From contig CM075101.1 of NCBI GenBank assembly GCA_037576195.1, forward strand, positions 29,760,001-29,824,000: DNA of 64,000 nt, in the 5' to 3' direction. The notes under the pieces are model-generated. The model was not told the origin of the DNA, searched no databases, and worked only from the letters and a program-made list of their open reading frames with translations. Each line of letters opens with the position of its first letter. The first letter of the stretch is position 1. The stretch is from Phytoseiulus persimilis. Lineage: Eukaryota; Arthropoda; Arachnida; Mesostigmata; Phytoseiidae. Positions 35,509-50,500 of this stretch are shown one piece after another. A program made the translations under genes and the position numbers.

Positions 35509-38500
35509 GTGAGTAGTTTTTCCATTTTTCCGCTTTCATTCCAATCATCACGATAGGGCGCGATGTCTTGTCTCAGCGATAAGGTGGGTTTGAGCGGCTT
35601 GCGACGCAGTGACAATCTAACATAGGGTCCATGAGCCACGGCCAGGAACCCTGGTCTGTCCCCGACGAAGCTCGCCGACAGAGTTGACGGCCTTCTATGT
35701 TGACTATGTATGTAAACACATTTCATATTCCCGTGTACACCCCACACATAGTACATATTACGCTCTGTAAGCAGGTAGTCATGCATGGCGTCGAGTTAAA
35801 GGAAGAGAAACTCGGTGAGAGAGAACAACTAATTATTTGAGAGCAAGCTGTTTTCGGATCCTTGCTGGCTCCAACCGTTTGTTTGTCGGCAATTGTCGTT
35901 ACACTCGGCCAGCTGCTCAACTCGCCATTCGCGCAGCCGCCGGTACGCTGACCCTGTCGAAGAGTCCGAGCGAGAATTTTGTCACTCGTTCACCGGCTTG
36001 AGGCTGAACTCTGTTGGCTTCACTCGAATGTCCAGAATTCTCGAAGTTTGCTGGAGCTCGGTTCGTGCTCCGCATTGAGCCCCGAAGGAGACTGAGCTTC
36101 TTCGGACATCGTTGCTCGTCATCGGTGCCAGCCAACGGCAGCAGCAGGGCGGTTGCAACCTGCTGACGACGAATGAATTCCGGTTTCTCCTGGAGTAGAA
36201 AAGAGAGGAAGCAGCCTCGTCGAGGCTGCTCCGAGGAGCGTTTTGAGCTGCATCGACCGAGCAACGGATGGGAGCCGACGTATCTGACGTCACACCGCTG
36301 TTCTCGTCGTTGAATCCGGGGTCATCCTCGGTGAGGTCACACCGGTTCGAGTAACGAACGCGCCACGAAACGAGGAGCAACGGCCGGATAAACTACAACA
36401 ATGAGGTGAAGCCAGAGGTTCGATGTTTGAAATTGATCGCCTGCAAACGGATCTCGGAGCAAATTCCTGCGGAGTTCTCCCCAGAGTTGATGTGGCCGAG
36501 TACTGAAAGGACAGAGTCAAATGAGCGTAAAGCGGGATTAGGCGACCGTCAAGTCCTACGAGGTGCCGCAGGGAGGAGTCGAACAAATTGCGTTGCCCTC
36601 AGCAGGGCGACGGGCCAGCGGGCGCTCCAGCCTTGGACATACGCGATACGAAGACCCGCGTTCCTTATTTTCCCTCCAGAGGTTCTGTTCGAGGGAGAGG
36701 GTCGCATGAGACCGTGTGGATCTGGAGGAACAAATTCCACAGTGCCGCTTGCGAGGTGACGACTGCGAAAACGCGCCACCGAGCTGATGAACGAAAACGA
36801 CCGCTACGACACTACCGGGACTCATTTCTGTGCTGTTCTTTTGGCGTCGCGCCCAACAATGTCGTTCGAGTCGTCGTAGTTCCGTTGCCTCGCCCGAGAC
36901 CATCAAACTCCTATCGCTGCTAGGAATTTGAAGTTCTTGGCAATTCGCAGAGGAAGGCCGTAGCCCCCTCGACACATGTTGCTGGGCAGTCGTCGGCAAC
37001 AAATGAGTCGAATGCTCAGCTACACTATGAATGAGACCCAATGAATCGAGGCTCCGTCGGATGCGCCCGACCAACGCATTAGGATGACACGTGCGTTTTC
37101 TTTCTACCAAGCGGACGCCGTATCTCCGACGAATAAAACGACTTGGGAAGTCACGATGGGAAGGTTTCGAGGCGAGAACCGGACGCCGATGAAGCTTCCC
37201 TCAACCGTACGGGCGCTCATTGGTCTCGAACGAGTGCAAGTGGTTATTTTTCCGCCGTGGTTGCGCTTCTGTTGTTGATGCCGTAGCCTGTTGTCCTGCC
37301 ACCGCTGGTCTCGATAATAAATTTCCGAGGATCGATTTGGCCGGGCGCCCTCGATTGACAACAAAACTCGGCCGCTCGGTCGTCCTGACCACAACTTGGA
37401 CGGCGGCTCCGAATGAATTAGACATTTCGGAACTGATCGCTGGGTAATTGGGCTATGAAGCCATCATGGCCGGTCCGCCGAAAACAACTCAATCGCCGGC
37501 AGTGCAAAAAGCGGTGGGGTTTATTCGGTTCAAAGGACGCCGATCCAGGTAGGGAGATAATCGTAGTGGGAGGAACAGACAGTCACGGATGGCTTAGCCA
37601 AATTCGCCAAGACACGAAGACTCTCGGGGGGCGAACTCCGCTCCATCCGTTGAAGCCTGACCGACAGCTAGCCTCGACCGGTGAGTGGGTGGGTCTCGTT
37701 TGTCTGTCTGTCAGTCCATCTGGCTGTTTTTTTGCGGCTGCCCTTCTGTTTTCATGTCTGTCTTAACGGGGATCGGTTTTCCCGGCACCGGCGGACCGAC
37801 TGCTTTCCTCCCGTCAGAGTATAATTCTCCCTGAGCCGAAACCTTCTGCTCCTGGTGCTACTCATAATAAGTACGTTGGCGGGGATCCACCGGGAAGACA
37901 AACGCAATGTGCAATCGATCGACATCTTCAACAACGACGCCATCGGCCTAAGGGGAACGACAGAAAGAATGGAGCAGGCTCAGGAAACGCTGAATAACGA
38001 CGATGGAAAGCAGGGCATCAACGGTAAATAAAGACAAGTTAGAAAAGGGAGATATCGATGGGCGGATGTTCGCAATTACGGCTCAGACTGACGTCGCCAC
38101 TCTCGTTCGGTTCCTCTTCTCTGAAAATTGTCGCTCACCCCAACCGTCGAGCTCTGGCCCGAGTCTCCGTGTGACGGGTGATGCGTGGAAGTTTACGACT
38201 TGAGGCTCCGGAATCATTGTCCAGGCTTGCAGCGTCTTTGATCAATCGTACCTTGTCGGTTTCCCCGTTCTCCGAAAGGGAACCGACGCAGTTTAGTTCG
38301 CTTGATCGAGCGGGAGGACAAGTCTTCGATTCCAACTCCTGATAAGTTTTGACTGAGGGGAACGCCCATCTCCTGGAGGTTCGGAGCGAAATTCCTCTCC
38401 TCCCTGTGACTCGCTAGCGCTTCAAGGAACCATCTGACGGCTCTGGGATCTTTCGCCGATTCCTGAGCTTCGATAGAGCCTGTCAGTCCTAATGATTGGA

Positions 38501-41500
38501 ATGCTGTGCAAACGAGAAATCGAACGAATCGGATCTCGTGGTTAGCGATGCGATTCATTCATACTGGGTGTTGTCCATCGACAGACGGAAATAATCCTTC
38601 TGAGAGTTGTGAAGTGTCACCGATCGCAGCATGAACATACTCACGACCTCGCTCTGCGATTGACTCTGCGACACCTCACCTTGACCCCAACGACAAGATT
38701 CCATCCCGGCATCGATTCCAAGCGACTTCAGCACTTTATTTGGATTCATCGGGGGAAAGCTTCAGCGAGGCCACCTCGAGCTCGGAAGGGGCTCTGGATG
38801 TTATCGCCGCGCTTTTTCGACCTGCTGGTGGAGCTTGTCGGTGGTAGCTGTCGTTGACGTCAACGACTCTGTCATTTCCTTTTGCCATCTGGCGTCCTTG
38901 GTGAGGTTTCCTTTTGAATGGACGGAAAAACTCTCATCGCCATTCACACCTTCGCCAACGCGTCACACAGTAGCAGCGGCCCTGAAAAGCGCCACTATTT
39001 CATACCACTTTTGTTGAAGAAGGTTGCTTCAGAGGCAACAACACGGATGTTAGTTTGCTTCGTATCTGACTGACGGATTTCTTATGTTTCCCAGTGTCCG
39101 TTCGTTGACTCCGAAGTGAATTTCTTGAAGACTCGCGGCGCATTCTCTCTCTCTCTCTCTACCCCTGTGGGGTCTTCCGCTATTCCTTCCTTAGACCTCG
39201 CTTCATCGAATGTCCTCTGCCGCCCACTCTCTCGCGAAACTCACGTTGCTTTGACTGATTAATCAATTTAATCACCCTCCCTCGCATTACCGAGGGCAAC
39301 CGTGTGGTAGCGGCAGCTTCTCTTCCGATGAAAAAAAAACGACATCATTACCCAGATAGCGTGGTGGGAGGGAAGGAGGAGCGAAGACGGCCGGGGGGTT
39401 CATCATCGCCAGCGCTCCTCGAATACTCAACGGGAGATGAGTCTGAAATAGTTGCGGTAAATGGACAAGCAGTGGCAGAAGCCATTTTCTGGAAAGAGCA
39501 CTATGCGTCGACGAGATCGCAGCAACAAACAAGCTCAGAACCCGTCAGTCATCCGCTCCGAACGCTCCCGTGCACCAAGCGCTAGATGACTGGAAAGTCT
39601 CGTTCGTCTGTTGGTTCCGGGTGTTTGTTGCTCAGGATGCGGTTTCCGTCAAGATATACTTGCGACTGCCAGGGGCCGTTGGGGAAGATTGCGAACAACT
39701 GTTTCCGGCATCTAAACGAGCGACCTCGCGGGACGTCTGGGGAGAAAATCGGCTTCGGTTGGAAGCGAGTGGATACGTCGTGTGGCGTGTGCTCCCAATT
39801 CCCACCCTGCTAGGGACCGCCAAGTGGCACCGGTCGCTGAGAACTCGTTACATTCAGAAACTGACTTCCAGGCAGCTTTGCGGTAAACGTAACAGAAATC
39901 TCTTGAGGCTGTGCCGGTCATCGTCGGTCGCGAAGACGACAGTCCCCACGCGGCAAGATGCTTGCGCGAATCTTGACGGCTGGAGGGGTGAATTGTTGAA
40001 TCAGGTTACCGATGTTGGCAGTCGGAACGCCCCACGGCTTGCCCGAACATGATCGAGGGAAATTGGGCCGAGGTCGAGAAAAGAAGAATCCCGACTGGCT
40101 GTCCGGGTGAGGGAGGCTCAGGTTGGAAGACCGGGCTGCCTTCGTGTGAGAGTTCCTGAGGAGGGATTGGAAAGTTTGAGGGGACGGCGAAGGAGCTCAC
40201 AGTTGAGGTGCCCAGGCGAACAAAGACGCACGGGTTCCACGGAACGTAGGAGACGTGGAAATATCGCCGACTAGACTCGTTCAAACTGCGACAGACTGTT
40301 CGGCAGCTAGAGTTGCGATTGAGTGAGGAATTCCGGGTGGGTAATACGGGACGGGGAAGAACCGATCGGCGAACGCGTTTCTCCCGCCAGCGTCCGCTCG
40401 CGACAACTCTGTGTTGGTCCTGGAGAAAGCCCCCACACGGAGAAAATTCGGCGCACAGAGTAGGATCGGTACGAGTAGTTTCTCGGCGATCGGGACCATA
40501 TCAAATTTTCCGTCGAGCCGTGGCTCGGGCAGAGGAGCCGGTGGAAATTAAAGTCGGAACGAGGAATTTCAGAGAACGACGGCCGGGATCCGGTTTCAAA
40601 GTTTGAAAGCTGTTTTGCATCGAACCATTCACGTAACGAAGTCTGGGAATCCGCAACAGCGCACAGAGAAGCGCACCTCGATTATTTCGTTCTGTTTTCT
40701 CCAAAACAGGAAAAGAAAAATCCCGCTCCACCTCCTCGACGGCTTCAGCTCGAAGCGGAGCTCCAGTTTTTACGCCCGACGCAATCGACAGAACTACTGC
40801 TCGCTGGCTGCAGTTCTCAGACCGGTCGTAAAATCAACAATCCCGGAATCCTTTCCTCTCCCTCTTCGTCTCTGTTCCCCGGCGTTTTTTCGCAGTCCAT
40901 CTCTTGCTGTATCCGCTCCTTCTCCGGCAGGATTTGTTCCCCCGACGGAGAAATATTTACACTCCTACGAGGGCAGAGAATGGGGAGCTTCTGAGTTCAT
41001 CTCGCTGTCTCGAGTCGACACAGAGTCGACTTCGGAACTGTTCCCCTCCCCCGCACGCCTGATTCGCTGTTTGAATTCCCGCGCGAAAATGTAGAGCCGC
41101 GCAAACGACCGACCGCTCATTGACAACTGGTCTGCTTGCTCGGAAACAAACTCCACCACGACCTTATCCGGTGCAGTCGCGTCGAAAGAAGAAGAGCCAT
41201 CTCGACGCTCACCCGCTCATTTCTCCTCTGAACGCCCTGATGTCAGGGGCCCCATGAGTTGGATTTCGAGCCACTCCGACTGCCGCAAAGCACGAGAGAC
41301 CTAAAAGCGGCCTGAGCGGTGAGGAGAAACGAAGAAATTAAGGAGTCATGAACCGAGGAAGAGCTCGCACACGAACGACAGATGTGCCGCCGGCGTTGCA
41401 CGTCCGTACCGGAAAGAGCTGTCTGCTAGCCGGTGTCCCACGAGCGTCTCCCGCGCCAAACTCCCGAGGTCGTCCCGATAGTTCTCAGGACTCCCTAAGA

Positions 41501-44500
41501 TTCCTGCAGGGGTTGCTGCGCAGCTAAATAACTCCTAAATAGTTCTTGGAGGATATTGATTTGAATCGAGTCGGTTATGGGATCCGTGCTGTCGATCCTC
41601 CTGGAATCGATCAACGGTCTCGCTTCGGCTGATTCCAAGGGTTCCCGGCGAGCTCAGCCGCTCTAATGGATTGTTCTCCTCTATCATCCCTCGTTCTGAC
41701 TGAATCTCCATTTCCGTTGTCATTGTGGTTTTGAAGCTCCCTCCAGAATTCCCAGATCCCCGTCGGTCGTTGCAAGGATTGATACGCCCTGGAAATGAGG
41801 GATGGGATGCACCCCAAGATCCTTAATACCTGATTCAGCTATCCTGGTGGCTTCCTGTGCCCTGTCTTTCCCTCCTTCGGAGCCGATCCTCTAATTCCTG
41901 GAATTGTGGTCGTCTACTTGCTCGTGCAGCTCGCAGCCATTCCTGCAGTGGTGCCAAGCTCTATCGAGAGCTATTCGGACGAAAAACTCTGGCTGATCTC
42001 TCGTGTGTAAAAGAGGGAGTCCATCGATTCTAATCAGGAGAGTTTTCAGACTTCAGCCCGACTTGCGTGGAGCTCGCATCTCAAGAAGCGCTGGCATGAT
42101 AGATTCGGCTCCTAAAAGCACGAGAGTCGTTTGGAGGTCTCCCCCGAGGCCTCGGCTGTCGTGCGTTATGTACTCGTTTGCGAAAAAGTTATCAATAAGC
42201 CTAATGTATTCACTCATGGACGGATCCAAACCGCCTGATTTGAGGCCAGATGGTTGAACAAGATCCAAAGTTTCTCGTTCGCGTCTACGAAGCCTCTCAG
42301 CTCGTCGTTCCTGACTACGGCGTTTCCTGACTGTGATGCGGAGGTGTGCTGTCGGAGGTCGGTGGGCCTTTGCTAGGTTAGGGGAAGCGACTCCAACACT
42401 CCTACGCAAACATGGGGAACAACGTGGATCGTCTCCAAACGGAGAGCGTCGATGTCAAGGTTTGAAGCCACCGCTAGAAACGGTTTGGGAGTCACCCTCG
42501 TTATGCAGAATATTGAGGGGGCTCGCGCAGACCTTCATGCGACTCCATTCGTTTGCCTTTCTGAGAGCCCTGAACTCGTACCGAAAGGAGGCTGAGGACG
42601 GTTGGAGGAGTCCGATCGAAGCGACGATCAGGCGCATCCTTGACAAAACTGAGGAAGATCGATGAGCTGAACAAAATCCAAAGCTTCGGTTTTGTGAATC
42701 CGCCGTCGGGTACATCTCCGCCACGCTCAGCTAGGATGATGAAGCGATCACGTCGATAGAACATTGGAATCGAGCGATCCGGCCTCGAAGTTCTCCATTC
42801 CCTTAGGGGAGGACTTTCAAGATATTCCTGCCATGTTCGTCTGCTATTTTCGAGCTCCGCAGCCGTTCATGATCACGGTTCGATACGTAATGAACTCGCT
42901 CGTCGTCAAACCGAGCTGCGCATCTGCGTTCCGATTGCTCAACGTTCCATGGGGATAATGCCGCCCAGATAGAACCACTCTCGGCTTCTCACGGAATCTC
43001 GGGCGACTCCGCAACATCCGGCTTCCCGGAGTTCTGAGGGGCTTCCTCTCCAAGAACTCCTTGGGAATCACGTTCATCGTGGTGGATTCTATAGATCGCG
43101 AGTCGATATCGTCAAACGAGATACACCCCACAAGCGGATATATTACCGGTTCTTACAACATGCAGACGTCGATATCGAGCGACGCACGCTTCCCAGTGTG
43201 ATCCGTTCGACTCACAGCTCACGTCGAGATTGCGAGAACGTGGTCTTTAACGATGAAATCAAAACAGAGGGGAAATATATTTTCCGCCATCATCAATAGC
43301 GATCTCTGCCGGGTTCGTTGAGGAATCCCTCCGAGAGCTCTCGAGGGCTTCCTCAGACAGCAAGACATCGGCGGCAGCCTCTGACTTTTGTAACGAATCG
43401 TTTCGATTCATCGGAAGCACCAACTTCACTTCCGAGGAAAAGGATTCCGTTTTCCATCGATCTCGTCCTTTCCCCCGATCGACGAAGCTCGAGCGGAGAG
43501 GAATAACGAAGTCCCACTCAGCGATCCAAATGCGGAGATCCGTAAATAGAACAGCGGTCCACTGCTCACAGAATCACCGCGTAATTGATTTGCTTTTTGG
43601 TCTGCTTCCTCCCGACACGTAACCGGGAAACCGGGTTTTGTTTTGGAATGCGAGCCGGTCGGCGGGCAGCTCGGGGGCTGCGGCGGTGGGCACGAACGAA
43701 TGGGTAAGCCGAGCATCGTCTGGGCAGCCTCCTCATCCGGTTCGCCTGGAGGGTCATTCAGCGAGTTGCGGGAGAAGTTCGCCGACCGGACGCTCCACTA
43801 ATGACCTCCGGCAACCGATGATCGCTTGCTTATCAGCATTGTGATATCGTTTTGATACAACTCCGCCGATCTGTTATGAGGATCGCAGAAGGGAAGGCGA
43901 GGGCAACATAGTGGGGTTCCAAGCGTCCGTCTGAGCACAAAAGGCTCTTTCTTTGAGAGTCTGCTTCGCTCAGCACGGCCTTCTCCTGTTACCACACCCT
44001 CGGAGCATCGGAATACGGAACGAAAAACGGACAAACGAAATCGTGGGAGGCTGACGAAACATGGTCCTCTTCCAAGCCGTCCATTCGGCTCGAACGGTTC
44101 CAGCTCGCGCATTTCTTCGATATGATTCGCTCACTGGATTCCGGAGTCAGATCCGAAATTCTCTTTGAATCGAACCCTGATCCTCCCCGCGGCAGAGGGT
44201 GAATAGGATCACGAGCTTCTCGAGAACCCGTCAAGCTGCCACTCGGCGCTACCATCCCGTGGTTATCTTATCGTGTTTCCAATTCTTTCTACTGTGCGAC
44301 GATATGGAGAGAAGGAGTCTGTTGCAACGTACCGGCAAAAAGTACGAGAAGAGATAATCCCAGAATGGGCCATGGTTGCCGAAGCAGAGAACACGAAGCC
44401 GCATTTCAGTCCTGTTAGAAATAAGTTCCGCGGGACCACACGGCGCGCTCAGGCTGTTTAAGAGGAATATGGGAGGAACTGAAAACGGGGGTTTGCGCTC

Positions 44501-47500
44501 ATCAACTATCCGGAAAATAGGCCGTATCAAATGAATGATTTCCAAATCAGACTAGCGAGATTCAGAGGAAGCCTCGACGGGGACTACCAGTATGACTGAA
44601 CCAACCTGCGGATGGAACCGCTTCCCCGGCGGCTGGACCTTCCACTCACCGGACGGGTTTCACTGATTTTCTTTCCATCTTCGTTCCGCAAGGATTCCGG
44701 TTCTTGCATGAAATATCCATCGTCTCGATCCCCGCCATTGGAATTATGATATTTTGCAGGCGCGTGTGGGACATGATTTGAATTTTTTCCTCATCAGATT
44801 CCGAGTGCGTTCATGTAGCGGCAGTGTCCTCCCGCTATTCTGAGAAGCGAGCGAGGCTGTGCACAAAGTTTCTCGGTCTTCTCCTGGAGTGAAAGAATGA
44901 ATGGCCGATTCCGAGTCATCCGATGTTGAGGGGACGTTGGATGTGATTCTCCCTCGTGTTTCATGCTCGAAGATTTGAGAAATGTGTGCGAAAAGCGACG
45001 TGCGCGCCTTCACCACGAATATTGTCGCGGTAATCACAATTCCAAACACGCATCCATTCGCTCGGGAACAGTTGGTCGTGAGTCCGCGTACTTCGCGCAA
45101 TCCTTCACGTGTTTCTCGTGAATACTCTGTGTGGCTGGTGAATCGGGAATTCTTCGCCTTTCCACAAGAGTTGGATTCTACCCTGCGAGACGATGAGACC
45201 TTGACGATGTTGCAATGCGGACAGACTCATCATGTCCGAGTACGATACCGTCGTTTCCCTTGTGGCAGTGGTGAGACACCTCGAGGAATAGAACGACGCT
45301 TCACGTCTATTGTGTTGACTTTCGTTCAATGTCTACTAGTTGAGTGGTTTCGAAATCGATTGTTCCATGAGTGAGATTCAATTCATTTTCGACTCGCGCT
45401 ACGTGTGCTGAGGTCTCGTTAGATGATCCCGCGAGTTTTCATTGCTCCGTTCCTTCACGTTTGCGTACTTCTCCGAGTCGTGGAAAGAGCATCGTCAGAC
45501 AGGCGCGTCGATACTTCGGAAATAGGAATTTTGAGTTGGCGGTCCTCACTGACTCGCGGAATGTCTCCCTCTACGTTGTTCGCTGAAGCAGTTCATCATG
45601 ATTTTGGTGTGGCACTCGATTTCTTGAAGCCTCGTCGAGGGAACATCGGAACACGCGATGGAACGCAGTGCATCCGAAGTATCGACCCCTCGATACGTTT
45701 ACTTCGTATCCAAGATCTCTTCCCATCTACGGGGAAGGATTCTTCTCGGCTTTTCTTCACATGCGTTCGAATAGAGGCTGAAAAATGCAGGTATTGTAAG
45801 TTCGCTGTGAATAGACAGCAGAGGAATCGTGTCGGGCTGGGTTTTCCCCGCTCTCCTCCCCACGTATGCATCACGCGAGTTCGGTCTCCGGACAAACGGA
45901 CAGGCAGTGGCGCAGTTGAGACGAGCGCAGCGTAGCAAGAGCCGGGAACGGAAAGCAATACTCAGGGTGACTTGTGCTCTCGTGAATTTGCTGGCAAGTG
46001 TCAAATGGCGCCGAGGGTCCTCTGACTCCCGTCTCGGGCCGTGCAGTCGGTTAGTGTTTCTCACACGCGAGCCTCGGGCGTATGATGTCGTACATTTTCT
46101 CTTCCCTCGTCGCCTCTTCGGGACCTTCTTGCACAGCTTCCTACCCATGCGATACGCTTCCCCCCGAGCACTGTAGACGTAGACAGGTTGTCAGAACAAC
46201 GCAGCGGCGGGGGGTCAACCTAAGGTCGGCCAGCCAACGAATCAACGCGAACCGGTCGAAACAGAAAGCAGTTGCGAGTCGACGCCACAGCACAAACAGA
46301 GGCGGCGGCGGCCATTCCTCGTTTATCAGTTTACCCCTGTTTACTCGTGGCATCTTAAGTGCAGTCGAGTAAGGTTGTTCGACACGACTAACCCGAGTGT
46401 TTCTTCTGATTGAAGGGTGAAAACTACCGGGTGCTGCGATCTTTCCATCCGCCCGCCGGCGGACTGTTCGGTGTCCCTAAACGGAACCAGCGCTTGGCGG
46501 GCTGGTAATCGAACGGCGAACTGAATCACCAACGCAATTAAGTCGCCTCCGGCCCGGCACCTCGCCTCCCTTTCTCGAGCAGCCCGGAACGACCCCGGTT
46601 TCCCTCCGGCGAGCTCAGTTTTTTCCTCGATCTATTGCCTGATCGTCCGTGAGAGGAGTTCTGCTCCGGAAAGATTGCTCGCTGGATTTTCTTGCCTCCT
46701 CCCTTCCCTAACGTTTCTGGCGCCGGCGGGGGAACGGGGAATGTCGAAGACGAAGGGTGAATTCTGTCGTAGCGGACCGTTCACAGCTTGAACGATCTGA
46801 CCCGGGATCAGTGTGAGTTTACAAACGATGCTCCCATCGAGTGCTGATAACCAAGTCGGTAGCCGTTCGGTGGCAGCGATGATACACCAGGCGATTTGTG
46901 GTTCGTTGGTGATATCCGAGTCGATGTCTTCTTCTGACTTTCTCCCTCTCGCTGTTTTATCGTTCGACTGGCTTCGCGATGAGCCAGAGGATGAGCGTCG
47001 AGGATTCGTGCCGGCTAGCGTGTCTCGCTCCGGCTGTTTTCCCGGAGTTTCCCTCCGCGCTCCCGGTGAGGGTGTTGGCCTGAGCTCCCTCTGACTGTTG
47101 TACCGCTTTCTTACATTTCGATGAGGGACGCTCGCTCGCTCGCCGGCCGACTATCTTACGGTCTGTTCTGGCTCACGCGGGAACGGTCTCCACTGGATTA
47201 AACTGCGGCCAAATAAACAGAGGAACGAAGGAGGAGAAAAATAACAGGGCGGAATGCGCGAGCGAACGCGGAAACAAAGAAGCGGAGGTTTCCAGTGTTC
47301 GAGGCGGACACGCGAACGAGATGAGCGCGGAAGAGGCAAACTGCGGGGAAGCGTTCTTTGACCGTGGCCGGCTGAGCAGCGCTACACAATGGCCTGAAAC
47401 GTCTTTAGGATTCCCGGGGCTGCGCCGCTCCCCGAGGGAACTCGAGACGCCTCGGGAGTCGGAGTTAAAACTGCCTTCACAACGCTATGACGGCAGTTAC

Positions 47501-50500
47501 GGGATCTGTGCTGTGGTACTTATTCAAGTGAGCGAGGGAATCGCGATGAGATTCAAACGGGGTAAAACGGACAAAAGAAATCGGGCAGCTCCAGATACCA
47601 ACTGGAACCGTCGCCTGAACGCGAAAGAAACGTAAAAGGCCGCAGCAGCGACGATGGCGTAGGTCTTGTTGCTAATGAGCGCCTGGTAGTTCATTGGCGG
47701 ATGCGGTCGGGGAAGCGGGAGCTCCGGTCGGTCGAAGCAGTATAGAACACGACGTTGGAAGAAACTTTTTTTTTCCTGCCTCCACCCCCTCTCTCTCTCT
47801 CGCTCCGCGGTTTCTTCGCTCATTCCCCGCCGCGAATCCTGGCGAACAGGTGCTAAGAGCTTGGCGACGTCGTTGTGATCTCGAGTCAAGATGATTCTCC
47901 AACGGGCTGACGACGATGATGAGTCGGTAGGAACGAGCGTGACCGAGTGTCGACAGCAAAAAAACGCTCTCTCGCGTTCTCTTCGGAGCACCTCCCGAGT
48001 TTTGAGCAACTTCCCGAGTCCTATGGCTCATCAAGTCCTCTATCCACCGGAGCTGCGAGGAGCTGGCGCGAAGGAGGGCATCCTCGCTCGACATCCGGTT
48101 CTCGCTGCGCTCGCTCGATTCCGCAGACGTCGGGGAAAGTCTTGTTGTCGGACGACGTCAATCTGGTCGTCCGTGGTCCATACTTTTCGGAGCGTTTGCT
48201 TCGTCATTGTACCTCTCGTTGGGCTTTGCTATTGTTGCCGCTGGTGCTGATTCGTTGATGCGCGCCTAAAGTCCCTCGGCGGACGTGGCGCGGATTTCTG
48301 AAAAGCTTCCTGAAGCCCTTCTCGCGTTCCATCACCGAGTTCAAGGCTTGGATTCGCGCCAGCCAGTCAGCCGACCCACCGAGTGACTCGCTCATCAGCT
48401 CGAACAAACACTGCGACACAGTCTTCAAGACTTGTCGAGCCGGCGTGTCCCTTTATTGTGAAGTTGAAACCCTTCTCGAAGTCGAGCGATCTTGAGAAGT
48501 TTCCCATGTGGCGCGCGGCGATGGAGCTTGATGAAGGCCTTCATTAGGTTCTTTGGACGGTTTGTCAGCTGGTCAAGTCATCAGTTTCAGGAACGGAGAC
48601 CATGGAATTGGTTTCCATATCGTGTACAGCCACTTCGGCTTTCGCGAACAATGAGTTCGATGGGACGAGCAAACGATGTTGGGAACAGAACTCAGGAGAT
48701 CGAGATATTTCTGATCGGAGCTCATGCGTTGAGGAAATCGGGACCCTCGGAATGCCCTCTGAGGATTCAGTGGTTCCGAGATCTTCCAGGACTCGTGGCG
48801 ACTCGTGCTCTGAACATATGAACCGGTCCCTCCCGCAACCAACGGTTCTTTCGAGCGGTTTGACACGGCGTCGCTCGTTGGAGTTGACCGCCCCTCTTCC
48901 TCTTGGCGTTATTGGAACATCAGCAAATGTTGCGCTTGCTTCCCGACCGCCGGTCAGGACGAACGGCGCGGTTGACGCAGCTCTCCAACTGTAGTCAAGA
49001 TAATAATACTCCAAAACTAGGAACAGACCCTTCCCCGAGGCAAGGACGGGGATTTGAATCGACATCGGTTCTCGTTCCTTCCTCCCTGGCTTCGGAGAAT
49101 GTTCTCATTTCGAGCGTGAAAGCCCGAATAACTCCGGCCATAACGTCGATCATCGCATAAAAGGAAGGAGCGCGCGTGCCGTGCAGATCGGCAGATCCGA
49201 GGCAATATACCGCCGCTGTTTGGGAGGAATCGATGGATAGGACGCGGGAGAACAGCAACCGAATGTGTGCGATGATGTGATTCGTCAAAAAATTCCTCCA
49301 CCTGTGGAGAGTTTCATGATGAGTTATATATTCTCATTCAGTGAGCTCGTTCGCGCTCAACGCCGAGTGGTCGTCGGGCTTGTCGGTCGGACGCGCAGCC
49401 GACCCACCGGCCGGCTAACCTATCATTGGAGCCATTTTGAAGGGCTTCCCGAAATCCTTCCCACTCCCGCAAGCGCTGAGCCTCCAGGCAGTCTGCCTTC
49501 CTGCATGGCATGCAAATGAGCTCGCGAGTTAACGTTTAGGGTTTTGGCACCTCCGTCACGGCGCGGCATAGGGCCCGCATCGCGGTGTTCCTCTTCGATT
49601 GGACTCTGGGGAGTCGACGGGATTTTCCGGAGAGCTTTGTGCCACCCCCAGCGGGTCGGCCCCACCCCCGCCGTTCAGACTCGACACTACCCCAATAACC
49701 GCCGTCAGAGGGTTCGACGACATGGAGAGGAGTTCAATGTCGACTTATTCTAATGTTTGCGCTTCGGGTTTGGAAGATTATCAACAGTCTATTCGCTGGG
49801 CTCCCATTTGATCCTCTGTGGCGATGCGCGACCGTTCGTGGCCCCCATGATGAATTCTGTGGGTTCGAGTCACTGAGGATTGAGGTTGGATTGTTCTTTG
49901 CAGACCTACAGCGATGACATCGGCGAAGCTTCACAGTCGCCTCCGTTGAGCCCCGAATTGAACGCAGAACACCAGCTTTACCTTGGAATGCGTTCTGTTC
50001 AGAGTGCAGCGGCGGCTCAGCAAGTAGCACGCGTAGAACAAGGATCTCCTCGTCGGGTGTGTCTTGTCTGTGGAGACGTGGCCTCAGGCTACCATTACGG
50101 AGTGGCTTCCTGCGAGGCTTGCAAAGCCTTCTTCAAACGAACGATTCAAGGTAAGACAGACCGACGGCCGGAAGGTTTACACACGCTAGGATCTGAGTAG
50201 AAGGGAACCGAAGAATTTAATGATGGAAAAACGTCGGGGCGCATATCGGGCGCCTCTCTTCCTTTGAACGTTCTCCGGTATTAGAAAGCTGACCGAGACG
50301 GTAACTCAGTGCCTAGCCGGCCGACGGGAACGTTTTCCACACCAGCGAAGCGAGCTCGCTCACTCCTCAAGTGTCACTCTCCTCCCGTTCATTCCTATTC
50401 CCATTATTCATTCTCTCACTGCGACTCCCTCCTCACCCCCCCCCCCCCTGTTGAACGCCCACGTTCGCCCCCGCGCGCACATTGGATCAATCTGGCGAGC

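Larger units (their letters stand above)
35509..49903 (+). other. ERR intron 1 (14.4 kb)
   Basis: This is the largest intron of the gene, separating the N-terminal exon from the DNA-binding exons. It begins gtgagt and ends ttctttgcag. Open frames of up to about 170 codons occur on both strands, but they overlap one another and show no family motif. Simple repeats lie at 39144 and 47790. Long first introns often carry enhancers or alternative promoters, but nothing in the sequence lets me place one. Confidence 0.85.

Noticed and set aside
42053-43131. Consecutive minus-strand open frames that looked like a transposase or reverse transcriptase relic
   Set aside because: I could not find catalytic motifs, terminal repeats or target duplications, so there is no basis to name an element.
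44150-44230. tRNA-like B-box word (gggttcgattc) on the minus strand
   Set aside because: The flanking bases do not form a T stem, and no matching A box, anticodon arm or acceptor stem is present.
48200-49065. Overlapping frames on both strands in ERR intron 1 that looked coding
   Set aside because: No family motif, no consistent splice signals, and both strands are equally open.
49855-49875. tRNA-like B-box word (gggttcgagtc) on the + strand
   Set aside because: No cloverleaf can be drawn around it, and it sits just before the ERR exon 2 acceptor.
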